A stretch of 64,000 bases of DNA from positions 11,367,888-11,431,887 of the forward strand of contig NC_049997.1 of NCBI RefSeq assembly GCF_000003815.2, written 5' to 3'. Position 1 is the stretch's first letter. Each line of letters opens with the position of its first letter. Positions 50,525-61,952 of the stretch are shown here, one piece after another. The position numbers and the translations under genes are program-made. The notes under the pieces were generated by a model. It was not told where the DNA came from. It saw nothing but the letters and a program-made list of their open reading frames with translations, and searched no databases. Source of the DNA: Branchiostoma floridae. Lineage: Eukaryota; Chordata; Leptocardii; Amphioxiformes; Branchiostomatidae.

Positions 50525-51430
50525 TTCCCTAAACAGGGTTAACTTAAAGTGATTTCCCTTGGTCTTGTTGAAGCTAAATTTTCATGGTGCTTTCCCTGGA
50601 AATAGCAAGACATGTCAACACTACTTCACCTTCATTCCTGGGGTAACCTATATCCGTTGTTTTTGGAAACGAGGTATTTAGAAATATCAAGTCAACAGAC
50701 GATGGTTTCAAATTTGTACTGCAGTATGAAACTACAGTCGATCGACTCGACATCGCTAAATATCTCGCTTTAACTTAAAAGCAGTGGATATAGGTTTATA
50801 AAGTTGAACTAGCGTTACATCTGCACTCGATGTAGGTCTACTTGCTGTGCAAGACGGTGTCACGTTAAGGTATTTAGGTTGGCTAAATTTGCATTTTGAC
50901 CTTCCATTGTTTTCTCATTAATGAATTAAGAAAGAATGGAGCCGTAGCGACTATTGAAAGATAGGCATGAAAGAATTCAAAATCTGATGGGGGGGGGGGC
51001 ATATTGATGACGTCATCAGGTTTTATTGCCCCTAATATTATTTCTTTCTATGAAAAAACACAGGACTTTGGTACATACCACTGCAATGAAACTATGTTTT
51101 TCATGTGCATAACTATGAAAGCTACACACTCACGGTTGCGCAAATTAATATCTACTAACGATCTGTAGTTATTAAAAACTTATTTTTTTTAATTATATGA
51201 AAACAAATATTTTCTAAGTACAAGAATTCAGCCCCTCAAGTGGCTCCCCCTAGCGCCCAATGTTATACTGAACAAGGTTAAGTGCTATTAATCCACATGC
51301 CTTACATCATTTTGATAGGAAAATTAGATCTATCGACTGACCGTTGAGTTTATTTTGTTCAGCCTTTCCCTGACTGAAGGTTTGGATGTGGTATCCTTTC
51401 AGAATGTGGCAATTTACAGGCCTTTTACAG
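50525..51430. repeat. Dispersed repeat D, copy 2 (with nested MITE)
   Basis: Same order of blocks as 38165-38895, same orientation, with a longer divergent middle (50880-51225) that includes a G9 run near 50990. Confidence 0.7.
50621..50819. repeat. Foldback MITE family A, copy 8
   Basis: CTACTTCACCTTCATTCC on the left, GAACTAGCGTTACA on the right, with TATCAAGTCAACAGACGATG opposed to GATCGACTCGACATCG. Same site within repeat D as copy 5. Confidence 0.75.
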
Positions 51431-51847
51431 GCAACTCTTCTATTGGTAAAATGCGTAGAAAACATGTGTTTTGCCTAAAATTCCATGCTTTTTTTTCGTG
51501 AAATGTCTTAGATATTGTCACTCTTAATGTTGAACGTTCGTATAATACATAAATTGTTTACTCTAAAATCGATTTCAAGTCTCAAAATGATGCCAGACAA
51601 GCAAAAAATCAGTACATCATTGTCCTTGAACATGCATTTTGTAAATATTCAATCCTTATGCTGATACCTGCATACATTTAACAATCATGTATATATATAC
51701 TCATAAAGGCTGCTACAATTTGTACAATATTATGTATACAATGACAAAGCGATCGACAATAGAAAAGAACATTATCCGTATAAAGGCAACACTATATAAA
51801 CTTGCCCCTTTACAGAACACGTACTATTTATTCCTTGCAGACCGACT
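51431..51847. other. 3' flank of the FkbM/NodB-like gene
   Basis: AT-rich. A polyadenylation signal AATAAA on the minus strand lies at 51829-51834, 14 bp beyond the stop codon at 51848. Confidence 0.5.
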
Positions 51848-54140
51848 CTACGATTTTAAACAGGTGTCTAGGCTGACAAGTTCAAAGCCGGAGTTTTCAT
51901 ACAGATAGTCCATGAGAAAAGCGGAGATCATGTAGCTGTCGAGATGGTCACTGTCCAGACTGAGGATCCCTCCGTTAGAGATGCGCTCGTGCAGGATACG
52001 GATCGCCCTGGGGTTCCTAAACACGTCCATGTACTGGTAGTAGTTGTCTTCGGTCAGCAGTGTTCCTGAAAGGAGAATGCGAGTTGCGCGAGACCAATTA
52101 AGGTCAAAGGTCAAGGTAGCACTGCAAGCTTGTCTCATACAATACTGTAAATGCAGAAATGTTCGCGGTGGACTAATGTTCGCAGTGACCACTTCACCGC
52201 GAATTTAAAACCACCGCGAAAATGTTTCTATTGTGATATTAGATTGCAGCCTATGGTGTTACCGCGAACTTAAATCCACCGCGAAAAGTCATTTTCCCGC
52301 TACCGCGAAATCAAATCCCCGCGAACTTAAATACATTTACAGTATACAGGATGGATAGTACTGTGGCCAATTGGCAACAGTAAAGCACACCTACTTTTTC
52401 TGGTCAACACGCCTATTTTCTGGACAACACACCTACTTTTTTTTGCGCTGCAAACTTACTTTTTTTGGTGTGCAACACACTTTTTTCTGTGCGACAACTT
52501 ACCAACAGTTGGAGGAAAGCTTGTTGTTGGTTGAATGAGCCTCAACTCTCTTGCCTTCGCTATTTCTCTCACCCGCTCCGACAGACCATCAGGACAGTAG
52601 TAGGCCGGCTGTAGCCCGACTTCCCTCATCCGCTGTACAGCCGACACCATGCTCATCCGCATCACTTTGATGTTCTGCAGGACCCAGTGACCTGCCGGAA
52701 ACGGTGCGCCCTGTGGGACGATTTTACAAGGAGGAATAGTGCATATTGAGGATCTCTGACTTGTAGTCCAAAGTTGCATATTCCTATCTTCTGATAGTAT
52801 ACATTTCTATCGGTGTCACGTCTTCATTTATGACATTGTCGGATACCACGCACGAGGTACAACCAATGCTTTGTACACCTGTACACCGGCACAGAACTGG
52901 ACTAGACTAAAAAAGTTTCTGAAAAAAAACTAAACTGACTTATGCAAACATCTTTCTATTATATTCTCTTTTTTGTTGTAAACCATCTATGATCTTCCAT
53001 GCATAGACAGCGAAATTTGTGCTCGAAAAAGACAAAAACGGTGCTGTATAACAAGTACATACCTCTCGTATTCCTATCGTATATCTGTCGGCCCACTTGG
53101 TGATCAGGTCCGGATGCTCCTGCACGAAGTCCCCGTAGACGAAGAGAGTGACCGGCATGTTGCTACGGTGCGCCCGGATGGTCTCCACCAGCTTGTGGGC
53201 TGCCTTCCTGTTCATCCCGACCTGAACCGTCAGGGCCAGGCGGGCAGGACCGCCAGGAGAGCGGGAACAGTTGGAGTAGACGTCCCCAGCAACTCCAGGG
53301 GCGTCAAACGGGACCTGGTAACACGTTCAACCAAGATTGGGTCAAGTACTATCCCAACTTAAAGTAGATCTAGACCTTTTCCTATTCAATTCCTTTCATT
53401 CTTTGTCGTTCTAAGGACTTAATTTGCATATCCAATGAGAAAAATCTAACTAGACAGTGTTTTTCACTATAGGACTCAAATAAGTTTGCGGCAAGGAGTT
53501 TGCGGCAAGGAAAATAACGGAACAAAGAAACGACGGATTTCCATGATATTTAGTATGCAGGTACCTTAGGCAGAGATGTACATAATGAAGTGCAAATTAT
53601 GTAAGGTGAGACTTAATTTGCATGCTTAATGTTTGATATCCCCAAATACCCTATTTAAAAAAAAAACAGATATAAATTCACCCCGTGGTGAACTAGCGTT
53701 GCATCACTTCTATTGTACTTACGTCGGATTTCTGAAGGAGTTCCATGTCATGGTATCTTTTGTTCTGCGCTGCCCAGTCAATCTGTTTGATGCCAAGGCT
53801 TGCCAGAGTAGACTTAAGTTCTAGTCTTCTTTCTATCGGCCAATTCGGTACAGGAAGCGAGCCGTGGAACTCACCATAAAACCTGCAATAGTTGGATACA
53901 GTACGTCTACAGGGATACGAGACTTTATTGATAAACGTACAGTCGTATAACGTCGAATTGATGAGTCTGTGTTGTGTGTGTTGTTTGAATGTGCGTGTGT
54001 GTATGTGCGTGTGTGTGTGTATGTGTGTGTGTGTGTGTGTATGTGCGTGTGTGTGTGTATGTGTGTGTGTGTGTGTGTGTGTGTACTTGTACATGTGCGT
54101 GTATGTGTGTGTGTGTATGTGTGTGTATGTGCGTGTGCGT

Positions 54141-54196
<56 letters not shown>

Positions 54197-56543
54197 CTGT
54201 ACATGTGTGTGTGTGTGTGTGTGTGTCTGATACGTTTGCGTTTCCTGACATTTACGACCAGCATAACTTCAGAACCCATGGAAGGATTGTAATGATATTT
54301 GGTATGTTGATAGGGCTTGGGAAGCCGAAGGTAAAGATTGGTTTTTGCCCCCTTGGCGTGAGACCTTGGTACTCCGGTTTTTGTAACTTTGGGCCTGGAT
54401 ACGCAATGGTTTTAATTTTTTTGGCGGCAGGTAGCTTTTGATGTAAGAAAGGACTGGTGTAGCTTTGGAACCCATGGCTATATTATATATATATTATATT
54501 ATCATGTTTACCGAGATTTAAAAGGACTTGACGGATAAAATCACGCACTTGTCTATCCACTTGAAGGTGCCTTCTTTGATCATCTTTTCCAAGATCTCAT
54601 ACTCAGCTCCCTCAACATCAAGCTTGAAAATAACGTAGTCTTCTGGTGCTGGACATAAGCAAATGAATTTTAAGTAAAGTAAAGGATATTTGTCAACAAT
54701 TATTACAAAAACAATTCAACAAATATCATTTTCTTTGCTTTTCCATTGGTGCTTTTTGGTGCATTTGTGTTTTTCTGATGCACAAGTAGTATGATATCAT
54801 CAATCAATAGTATTTTCAGAAAAACACTGCTGTTTGGTGAAGTTTGGGCACAATAATATTACATAGCACGATTCCCTGGCTAGTGATATTAATGTATGCA
54901 CACATTGCATGATGAGAAGATAAAAAGACACTACTTGCTCCTAATCAAAGCCAGGAACCCGTTTTTAAACCCGATTGAGGTGAGGAATTTCATGCAGTGT
55001 TTTCCCCAAGAACACAAGATAATGGTAGCATGAATGGATTTATAACTAGTTCCTCTGACTTCTGGGCCAAACATCCTGAATTTGTATCACACGACTTAAC
55101 GGTATGTACATGATATCTCAAACATACTGGTGTTTTCCTGTATCCACTTGGACAGATCCACCATAGGTATGACGTTACGCACGCCCAATTGTCTGCCAGC
55201 TTTTGCATCATCTCTCTCCTCATCATGGACGAAGATCCCCCCACCTCCCCACAGCCTGTCATTACCATGGACCAAACCTTTGTCGGGAAACCATGCTGAC
55301 TCGGTGTAGGCAGTGATGTTTCCTGTGAAGAAAATGATGATATTAGAAAGGCAACATTTTTGCCTTGTGTCAAGCTACTCGCATACAATACTTTACCAGG
55401 CTCGTCTAAAAGCAGTGTGTGCGAGTGAAAAAAAAAGAGTTGGGCTATGAATGGGGGTATCTGAGTAGCCTGACGTGATAGCCAGTCCAGATATAGACGC
55501 CCCAGCTTTTTCCTAAAATCTAGTTGGCAACAATTTCAAGAAGTTTGGACAATTTTCCATTTTTTCGGGTTGCCATGGCAACCGTTTATTGTTGACAGGC
55601 GTTTTTGTAAGAGAGGAGGTGCCTGGAAGTTGTTGTCATCCTTCATGATGACTTATGACCACGTATCGACCACAGCAACCCGGCTGTTTTTTTGTTTTTT
55701 TTTTTGGGTGGACCCCCTTTGATCTTATCAGGTAACATCCCGGATCCTGTGTTTTCAGTTGTTTCGTGCCAAAAAAATAGCCCAGTAGCAATAGGACCAC
55801 GTAGGGACCACACTCGCAAGCGGCAAAAAACAGCCCCTACACCATCCGACGGGGCCCCATTTTCTAATTGCGACTATGGCACTTCATGTTCAAGCTTTGA
55901 AGTAGATTAACAACGAGGAAGAAAAAACTGGCGACGCAAAAGCGAAAGCTCTGGAAGAACAGTGCTTGCCGACCGATACAATATTTGTACAGCACAGAAA
56001 ATTGCTTATGCAATTGATACATAATCATCATGTACTATAAGTGCCATATGTCCTTACATTTTACAATTGTTTTACGAAGCGAGAAGTTGAACAACATAGT
56101 ATACTTAAGTCATTGTGGCTGTAATATCTTCTTATATCACTGAATTTGTACTTCTGCTTTATACTTAGATGTACAATAAAGCTCTTTCAGCCATTCAATA
56201 TACATGTGTAGATGGAGCATCTATTAAAGATCAACGGCGAGGTAAGATCAAGCTTTGTGTAAGTCTTGAGAGGACATTTAAACGGTAAGAAAAGTGACAT
56301 AATGACCATCTTTCCCGGCCACGGCAACTGGACAGTGGAGGACGTGGTTGGAGTAGGACGCAAAGTAGGGCGCCAGCCTCGCATCCAGCTCGAACGAGTG
56401 GATAATGTAGTCTGTTCCACCAGGGTAAGTCTCCCGAAATAACTGCACAGAACATGCGGGGGTTGGTCTTCGTTATAGCGTTGTCACAATAGTTTTTCAG
56501 ACATTTTTGTCATGAGAAAGGAGGCATGTGTGTTTGTGTGTGT

Positions 56544-56585
<42 letters not shown>

Positions 56586-56726
56586 ATGTGTGTGTTTGTA
56601 TGAATGTCTGTGTTGTGTGTGTTGTTTGTATGTGCATGTTGTTTGTGTGTATGTGTGTGATGTTTGTGTGTGTGTCTGTGTGTGTATGTGTGTGATGTTT
56701 GTGTGTGTGTGTGTGTGTGTGATGTC

Positions 56727-56757
<31 letters not shown>

Positions 56758-58235
56758 GTCGTCTGACAATGTTTGTGTGTGTTTTCTGATATCTGTCATG
56801 TTTGTGGTCACAACTTTAATCCATGGATTGATTATAATGATATTTGACACAAGAAGGTGTGAAAGATATGAAGGATCTATCGTTCGGTATGCCACACTCT
56901 GTGCGTTTAGCCATTTGTTAAACCTTTCATTAATTAATGCATGATTTGCAAATTTCAAAATATAGGCCCGGGAGAATCGTGTCTGCACCCACTGGATCGA
57001 AAGATCGCAGGTTTTCTAGCGGGCGGAGAAACAACCTTCCAGCCATAAGAACCCGGCCCATATGTTGAAAATTGCCTATCCAACAATAAATCCTAGCGCT
57101 CCTGGAAGGCCATAAGGGAGGCTGCAAAGAAGTATCCTTTTTCTTACCTGTACAGTAGAAGCAACGTTAGCTCCACAGTCCAGAAGTATTTTCCGTGGTC
57201 CACCTAAGTTCTGTAGCCCCTGTGGACGTCTAGACCTAAAGATATGGAACTAGAGTTCGGCGACCTCATACCTCCATGAAAATTTAGAGCTTTCATAAAT
57301 TTCAAGAAATTGACTAACACATGAACATAATTTATGCATGGTGTTGTTCATCATTGACTAACGTACACATGTCACAATTATAAAATTCCCATTATTGATC
57401 ATACAGCGGTTTTGCAATTTTTACATAAATTATGCAAATAAGTTCCTCATTACCATATTTGGTATCTGCTTATATTCTACCTATCCTAATTAACATGTGT
57501 TACATTTATTGAAGTCCAGTTATTGAAAAAAATGGAATCATACAATTTCCTCATTAATTATGCAAATTAAGCTCTCATTTGCATAACATGTATATCATTA
57601 TGGACATCTTTGCCTAAGGTACCCGCATGCCTAATATGATGCCAATCCGTCAATCCTTTCTGCAGTTATCCTCATTGGAATGTCTTGACAAAAACGCCCC
57701 TGCAGTTCCCAAATTAAATGTTAGGGGGCTGAAACTTGCCCCACTTTGTCATGACACTAAAAGCTATCTACCACCCAAATGTCAAAACCATATCACGTCA
57801 GGGACAAGAGATACATAGAAAAAACTGCTATGATAGAATATTCTCATTAATTATGCAAATGTAATATAATTTTGCATAATTAGTATTTCATTTTGTACAA
57901 CATTGTCTGAGGTACCTACATACCAAAAATCATGAAAATCAGCTGTTCCTTTATTGAGTCATCGTCTTCAGAAGTTTTTGACAAAAATGCCCCTGCTATC
58001 CCAAAACTAGACGCTAGGGGGCCCAAACTTATGTCACTTATTTCTGAGCGCAAGAGCTATGTAACACATAAAAATTGGGACCATAGCTTGTTCAGAACAC
58101 GAGATAGCAAAACGCTGCAGTACCAAGGGAAACCGCTAGGGGGCCCAAAATCTAATCACTTCCAGCTTTCATCACACCCTACCAACACACCAAGTATGAA
58201 ACCAATCTATCCAGCCGTTCTTGAGTTATCTTGTT

Positions 58236-58279
<44 letters not shown>

Positions 58280-59872
58280 CACAAACGCAGGGTAAAATAT
58301 AACCTCCATGACATTTCATGGAGGTAATTAGCCATTTCTTCACATGGCCAAGACTTCGAGCGATTAGCCTACATCTATATATAGCTAGCTGATGTATTGT
58401 TGCTTCCATGAAAATTGGAGGTATTGTTTTGGTCAGACAACCATGGTCCCCGACCCTCCTGTTGAGGATGGGACTAGGTGAGGTGAGGTGAGGTGAGGTT
58501 TTGGTCTGTCCGTGTGTGTTTCCAGACTTCCAGGCTTACAAACTTCTTGATGGATTACAATGATATTTGGCATGTCAATGTTGATTGGTGTGTGACCTTG
58601 GTACTGCAGTAGAACTTTGGATCTTTTGTCCTGGTATGGTATGGTATGGTATTGATTTTTTGGTGGCAGATAACCATCATCATCACCATAGTGCATCCGG
58701 TTACACCGGTGAAGTTAGCCTCAATAGCAGGTTCTCTGGGGGCTATTTTGAGCTCATAATACACTTTTGCTGGCCATTTCTATTTGTACTCGGTCGCTGA
58801 TTGCTGTCGTTTTCTGATCCTGTAGTTCGGCAGCGAGAAAACGACAGCTATCAGCGACCGAGTACAAATAGAAATGACCAGCAAAAGTGTATTATGAGCT
58901 CAAAAAAGGCCCCAGAGAGCCTGCTATGGAGGCTAGGTGAAGTACAGTCATAACCCCAGTGTTTTTCATGATAGGATATGTAACATATATAATTCATGGC
59001 AGATAGAACATGAACAGATACCAATGATACAAATCATTCCTAAAATACGAAATTGTCATACATCACCAAAGTCACAGGAATAACAAACATTCTGACATGG
59101 GTAAGCTAATGTTACCATGCACAGATTATGTAAATCTGGACAACATTTGCCAAATTAAGATATTTTATGGAGGTATGAGGTCTACGAACTCTTGCTTTAA
59201 TCAAGCAAGAAACAAACAGAGGAAAGTAAACTGTCAACTGAATTCTACTATATGATGTAGGGTATATGTGCTCAGCATTAATTGAACAATTTCCTATAGG
59301 TTCATTGGAAACGTATTTTTTCACATTTGCCACGATGAAGAGACGAAATGAGAATTAATAAGACCTTATACACGAGAACGCAACGTTATGTGGATATATT
59401 CCTGCCAAGCCAATCCGTTGCCCCTCCCAACTATTTGCCACGACACTGCTTGGGGTTTTCCAGTATACGTACTCGAGGGGATAGAATTTCATCACACTCC
59501 TGGGGCAACATGATAGCAATTTTCAAGCAGACGTTGAGCGGAGTTTAGTAGGAGGGGTCGCGATGTGGAGACCCAAAACCTTCACCCTATGCCTTAACTC
59601 GCACACACACTAACCCACAAAGCGACAATAATAACTGAGCAGAAATTTGGCATGACACCAGTGACGTACTATAACAGGGAGAAGTGTACAGTTACTTACC
59701 GAACATGATCATCTGAAGAGATGTGACGTTGCACTTCCTCGATCTTCTCCTGATGTAGAGGGACAGAGGCGTTTTTGTAGTCCACGCTTTGCAAGAGACA
59801 CAGGCTGTATCCCACGACTACTCCAATCAGATTAATCACTAATGTACGTGCCCTTACGTTTGTTATTCTCAT
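51848..59872 (-). CDS. FkbM-type methyltransferase fused to a degenerate NodB-like domain, type II membrane protein
   Basis: Nine exons on the minus strand: 59872-59700, 57235-57148, 56442-56307, 55322-55128, 54648-54549, 53882-53723, 53314-53063, 52710-52503 and 52065-51848. Every junction is GT-AG and phase-consistent (509 aa). Residues 8-25 form a signal anchor (LVINLIGVVVGYSLCLL). The FkbM methyltransferase region spans about 70-285: SAM motif I KILLDCGANVAS, then HSFELDARLAPYF, hallmark FKLDVEGAEYEILEKM and FYGEFHG. Residues 305-509 follow the NodB (CE4) pattern: ARLALTVQVG, MPVTLFVYGDFVQEHPDL, ADRYTIGIRE, LQPAYYCPDG, GGILSLDSD, FELVSLDTCL. The TFDDG metal pair is replaced by Q315/V316, the HxxxH pair by R367/P371, and the Arg of RPPYG by Cys, so deacetylase activity looks lost. 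A Golgi or ER-lumenal role on a glycan or lipid is inferred; the substrate is unknown. Confidence 0.85.
52145..52342. mobile_element. TA-flanked MITE, family C copy 2
   Basis: CTGTAAATGCAG at the left and CATTTACAG at the right, both bordered by TA. Shares TTCACCGCGAA, AACCACCGCGAAAA and CCCGCTACC.CGAAAT with 34106-34313. Lies in the last intron of the FkbM/NodB-like gene. Confidence 0.75.
53395..53632. repeat. Inverted fragment of the 57252 element family
   Basis: On the minus strand it reads GTACATCTCTGCCTAAGGTA and CTGCATACTAAATATCATGG, the counterpart of GACATCTTTGCCTAAGGTAC near 57603. Also contains a short direct repeat, TTTGCGGCAAGGA twice, near 53485-53515. In the intron between exons 6 and 7. 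Confidence 0.55.
53634..53705. repeat. Foldback MITE family A, right-end fragment (copy 9)
   Basis: Only the right half remains: GATATCCCCAAATACCC, ACAGATATAAATTCACCCC, GGTGAACTAGCGTTGCA. It stops about 18 bp short of exon 6 of the FkbM/NodB-like gene. Confidence 0.65.
53989..54230. repeat. (GT)n microsatellite, interrupted
   Basis: About 240 bp of TG/TA/CG dinucleotides on plus, in the intron between exons 5 and 6. All six-frame 'proteins' here are repeats. Followed by a single degenerate ATATTTGG-type repeat unit (54250-54450). Confidence 0.95.
56525..56762. repeat. (GT)n microsatellite, interrupted
   Basis: About 240 bp, in the intron between exons 2 and 3. Same strand polarity as the array at 53989. 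Followed by a similar ATGATATTTGACA unit. Confidence 0.95.
58236..58279. repeat. (GACA)n microsatellite
   Basis: Eleven near-perfect tetramers, followed by a short palindrome ACCTCCATG..CATGGAGGT (58302-58326). Confidence 0.95.
58718..58933. repeat. Long hairpin (inverted repeat, about 95-bp arms)
   Basis: The left arm (GCCTCAATAGCAGG to CTGTCGTTTT) is complementary to the right arm (AAAACGACAG to CCTGCTATGGAGGC) with few mismatches, separated by about 24 bases. Shared inner word: TGAGCTCATAATACACTTTT. A foldback element nested in the 57252-59192 repeat. Confidence 0.85.
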
Positions 59873-60780
59873 CCTGCTTCGAATATTTTACCGACTTTTC
59901 CTTGTGCAAAATTCACCACTGCCTGGTAAATTCACTTCACCTGAAAAATCGAAAATAGAAAGAAATTGAGACAATAACAAGATTCTTTGTATACAACCAA
60001 ATGTTTTATTCAACCGACACACTACACCAACCAGACCCAACCAAACCAAACCACCAAAACAAAACAAACCAAAACAAACCAAACCAAACCAAAGCAAACC
60101 AATACACGCACTGTCTGTAACATCGGCTTTGGGTTTCTCAGAACATGTCATCCATGTAGTCAAATCAATGTTGATTTGATTAAATGGATGACATCCTCTG
60201 AGAAACCAAAAAGTCGAACTACACATTGTTTGACCACTCAGTAATTTAGCTGGACAAGGTCAAAGACAAACCTCACCTGTGTCGTTCACGTTCAAGAAAA
60301 CACAGGTTAAAGAAGTCCTCCTCGGGCCAACTCGTCAAAAAAGAAGACTTAAAAACTTCAAAAAAGAAAGAACCTGACTGTCATGCTCTGCCCAAACCAC
60401 AGACGTCAGTTTACAGCGTGTACACGTCTACGTGGCAGTTTAGGAAATGTTACTGTATTGTGTAAACAGTACCTGCATGGGGGAAAAGCGCTATCTATTG
60501 CTAGAACCACACGAAACAGAAGTTTTCTAAGAGATGCATTGTAGCAAAAAAAATTGCTCTCTATCATTTATTTTTTTTATTCTTCTCGGAACATTTATAA
60601 TCGTTATAAACAGCAAGACGACAAATAGCACTTAAAAATCACGTTGAAACCTCCACAGTTAGCTATAACGACCCCCCCCCCCCGCCACCCCACCCATAAT
60701 ACCATGCAAGCTTTATTGACACGACAAATAATACCGGTTCAGTTCACTTCAGATCATCATCTTTTGGGAGGTGACACCAG
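59873..60780. other. Intergenic between the FkbM/NodB-like gene and the LTR element
   Basis: Contains an (ACCAA)/(AACCA)-rich tract at about 60030-60110, an imperfect hairpin at 60132-60207 (GGTTTCTCAG.ACATGTCATCC opposed to GGATGACATCCTCTGAGAAACC) and a C10 run near 60673. No gene seen; a 5' UTR exon of the leftward gene may lie here. Confidence 0.45.
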
Positions 60781-61761
60781 TGTGAGTGTAAGGATAGATT
60801 TATTGAGATAGTAGGGTTGCTTCCGCAGGTAACCGTGAAACATTGTTATTCTCTAGAATGGCCGGGAAGCAATGATTACCACCAGAGCAGCGGGTCGAGC
60901 ACCCCTGTAGTGAATTAGCTTTGGAACTCGTCGGCCCTACTGTACTCGGGGGATCGACGGAGATAGTTAACCTAAGAGGTTGTATGTCAAGGGAACATAT
61001 GTTATAGAGGTCACGGGACCTGTCACTTGTACTTAAGAAGCTGCGACGGTAGCACTTGGGAAAGCCCCTAGCGTTCCTTGTTTGTTTTGGATATCAACTA
61101 CTTGTCGAACACTGCTCATGCTCAAAAGACGTTGACTGATATTATTGATTATTGCGAGGACCAAATTGGGGAAGTCCCGTATCCCACATTTACCGGTTGC
61201 AAAGGACACGAACCCATCACCAATTATCCAAAGGTTGGGGCCAAATTCACTATTAATGGGACTTTTATTAGAGGAAAAGCGAGTTAACCACGATTTCTGC
61301 TTCGAAATGTCCGTCAAAACTGACAGTAAGAACTCAAAATGATAAATGAGAAATACCAAAACCGATTTATGTTGACCAATGGCCGATTGCATTTTATATC
61401 GTTTCGGACCAAATTTGGGTGGAGGCGGACACCAAAATCTAGGAAATAAAAGTTGGGAAACACTTAGCAAGAACAAGAGTTTTTGGGCCTAAGGGCCACA
61501 CACTGCCTCGCCTGAAGAATCTGTCAACGACTTGAGCAGTTCTGGAACTTTGTAGGACTTACATCCTGCTTTCCCTGGAGCTACCATACCGCAGAGACTT
61601 TCTGGAACTGTCGGTGATGACTGAATAAATCTCGGTGATCGAACATTTTGCGGGCCCCGGCCTTTCACTCGAGTCGACACAGCAGGTGGTGGCTCTAGAG
61701 ACTTTGTCCTAGAGCCTCCGTGAGGATCGTCAGAGAGCAGACTACTCCTGGCTACCTTACA
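60781..61761 (+). mobile_element. Putative 5' LTR of a retrotransposon
   Basis: Proposed from TGTGAGTG at 60781 to TTACA at 61761, just before a tRNA-type primer-binding site. It contains AAATAAA at about 61445, a candidate polyadenylation signal. The 3' LTR lies outside the window, so the left boundary in particular is a guess. A short frame at 61078-61287 is not convincing. Confidence 0.45.
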
Positions 61762-61763
61762 TG

Positions 61764-61791
61764 TGGCGCGAGCGACCAGGATTTCGACCTG
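61764..61791 (+). promoter_or_regulatory. Primer-binding site (tRNA type)
   Basis: Starts TGGCGCGAGCGACC and continues AGGATTTCGACCTG, i.e. the complement of a tRNA 3' end: CCA, acceptor strand, and a T-arm-like GGATTTCGACC. It lies two bases after the proposed LTR end, as expected. Which tRNA is not determined. Confidence 0.55.
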
Positions 61792-61837
61792 ACGTTACGG
61801 GAAGAAGACAAAGCCGGACAAGGAGATACAGTTCACC

Positions 61838-61859
61838 ATGGCGAGAGAACAAGAATCAG
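61838..61859 (+). promoter_or_regulatory. Leader ATG with consensus splice donor
   Basis: ACCATGGCGAGAGAACAAG, an ATG in good context, is followed seven codons later by CAG|GTGAGT at 61859/61860, a textbook donor. It may splice to downstream ORFs, as in retroviral subgenomic messages. If unspliced, the frame ends after about 30 codons. Confidence 0.4.
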
Positions 61860-61952
61860 GTGAGTGGACTTTTTTGTGGGGTGGCAGAGTGCCATGCGGC
61901 CTTGGCCCGGTCCGCTGTAAATTGTAGGTAGCAATTGTGATAGGAAAGGTGA

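Larger units (their letters stand above)
57252..59192. mobile_element. Large composite element with 27-bp TIRs in intron 1
   Basis: Left end AGAGTTCGGCGACCTCATAC(CTCCATG) and right end, complemented, AGAGTTCGTAGACCTCATAC(CTCCATA): 24 of 27 positions agree. The inside holds two diverged tandem units sharing GACAAAAA.GCCCCTGC and TAGGGGGC (about 57600-57790 and 57900-58150), several ATGCAAAT octamers, a (GACA)n tract at 58236-58279, (GGTGA)n near 58476, and a nested hairpin at 58718. No coding frame recognised. Its left end is only 16 bp from the exon 2 acceptor. Confidence 0.5.

Noticed and set aside
53693-54279. Long overlapping ORFs of His/Thr or Cys/Val repeats on both strands
   Set aside because: They are translations of the (GT)n microsatellite; the only real coding part is exon 6 at 53723-53882.
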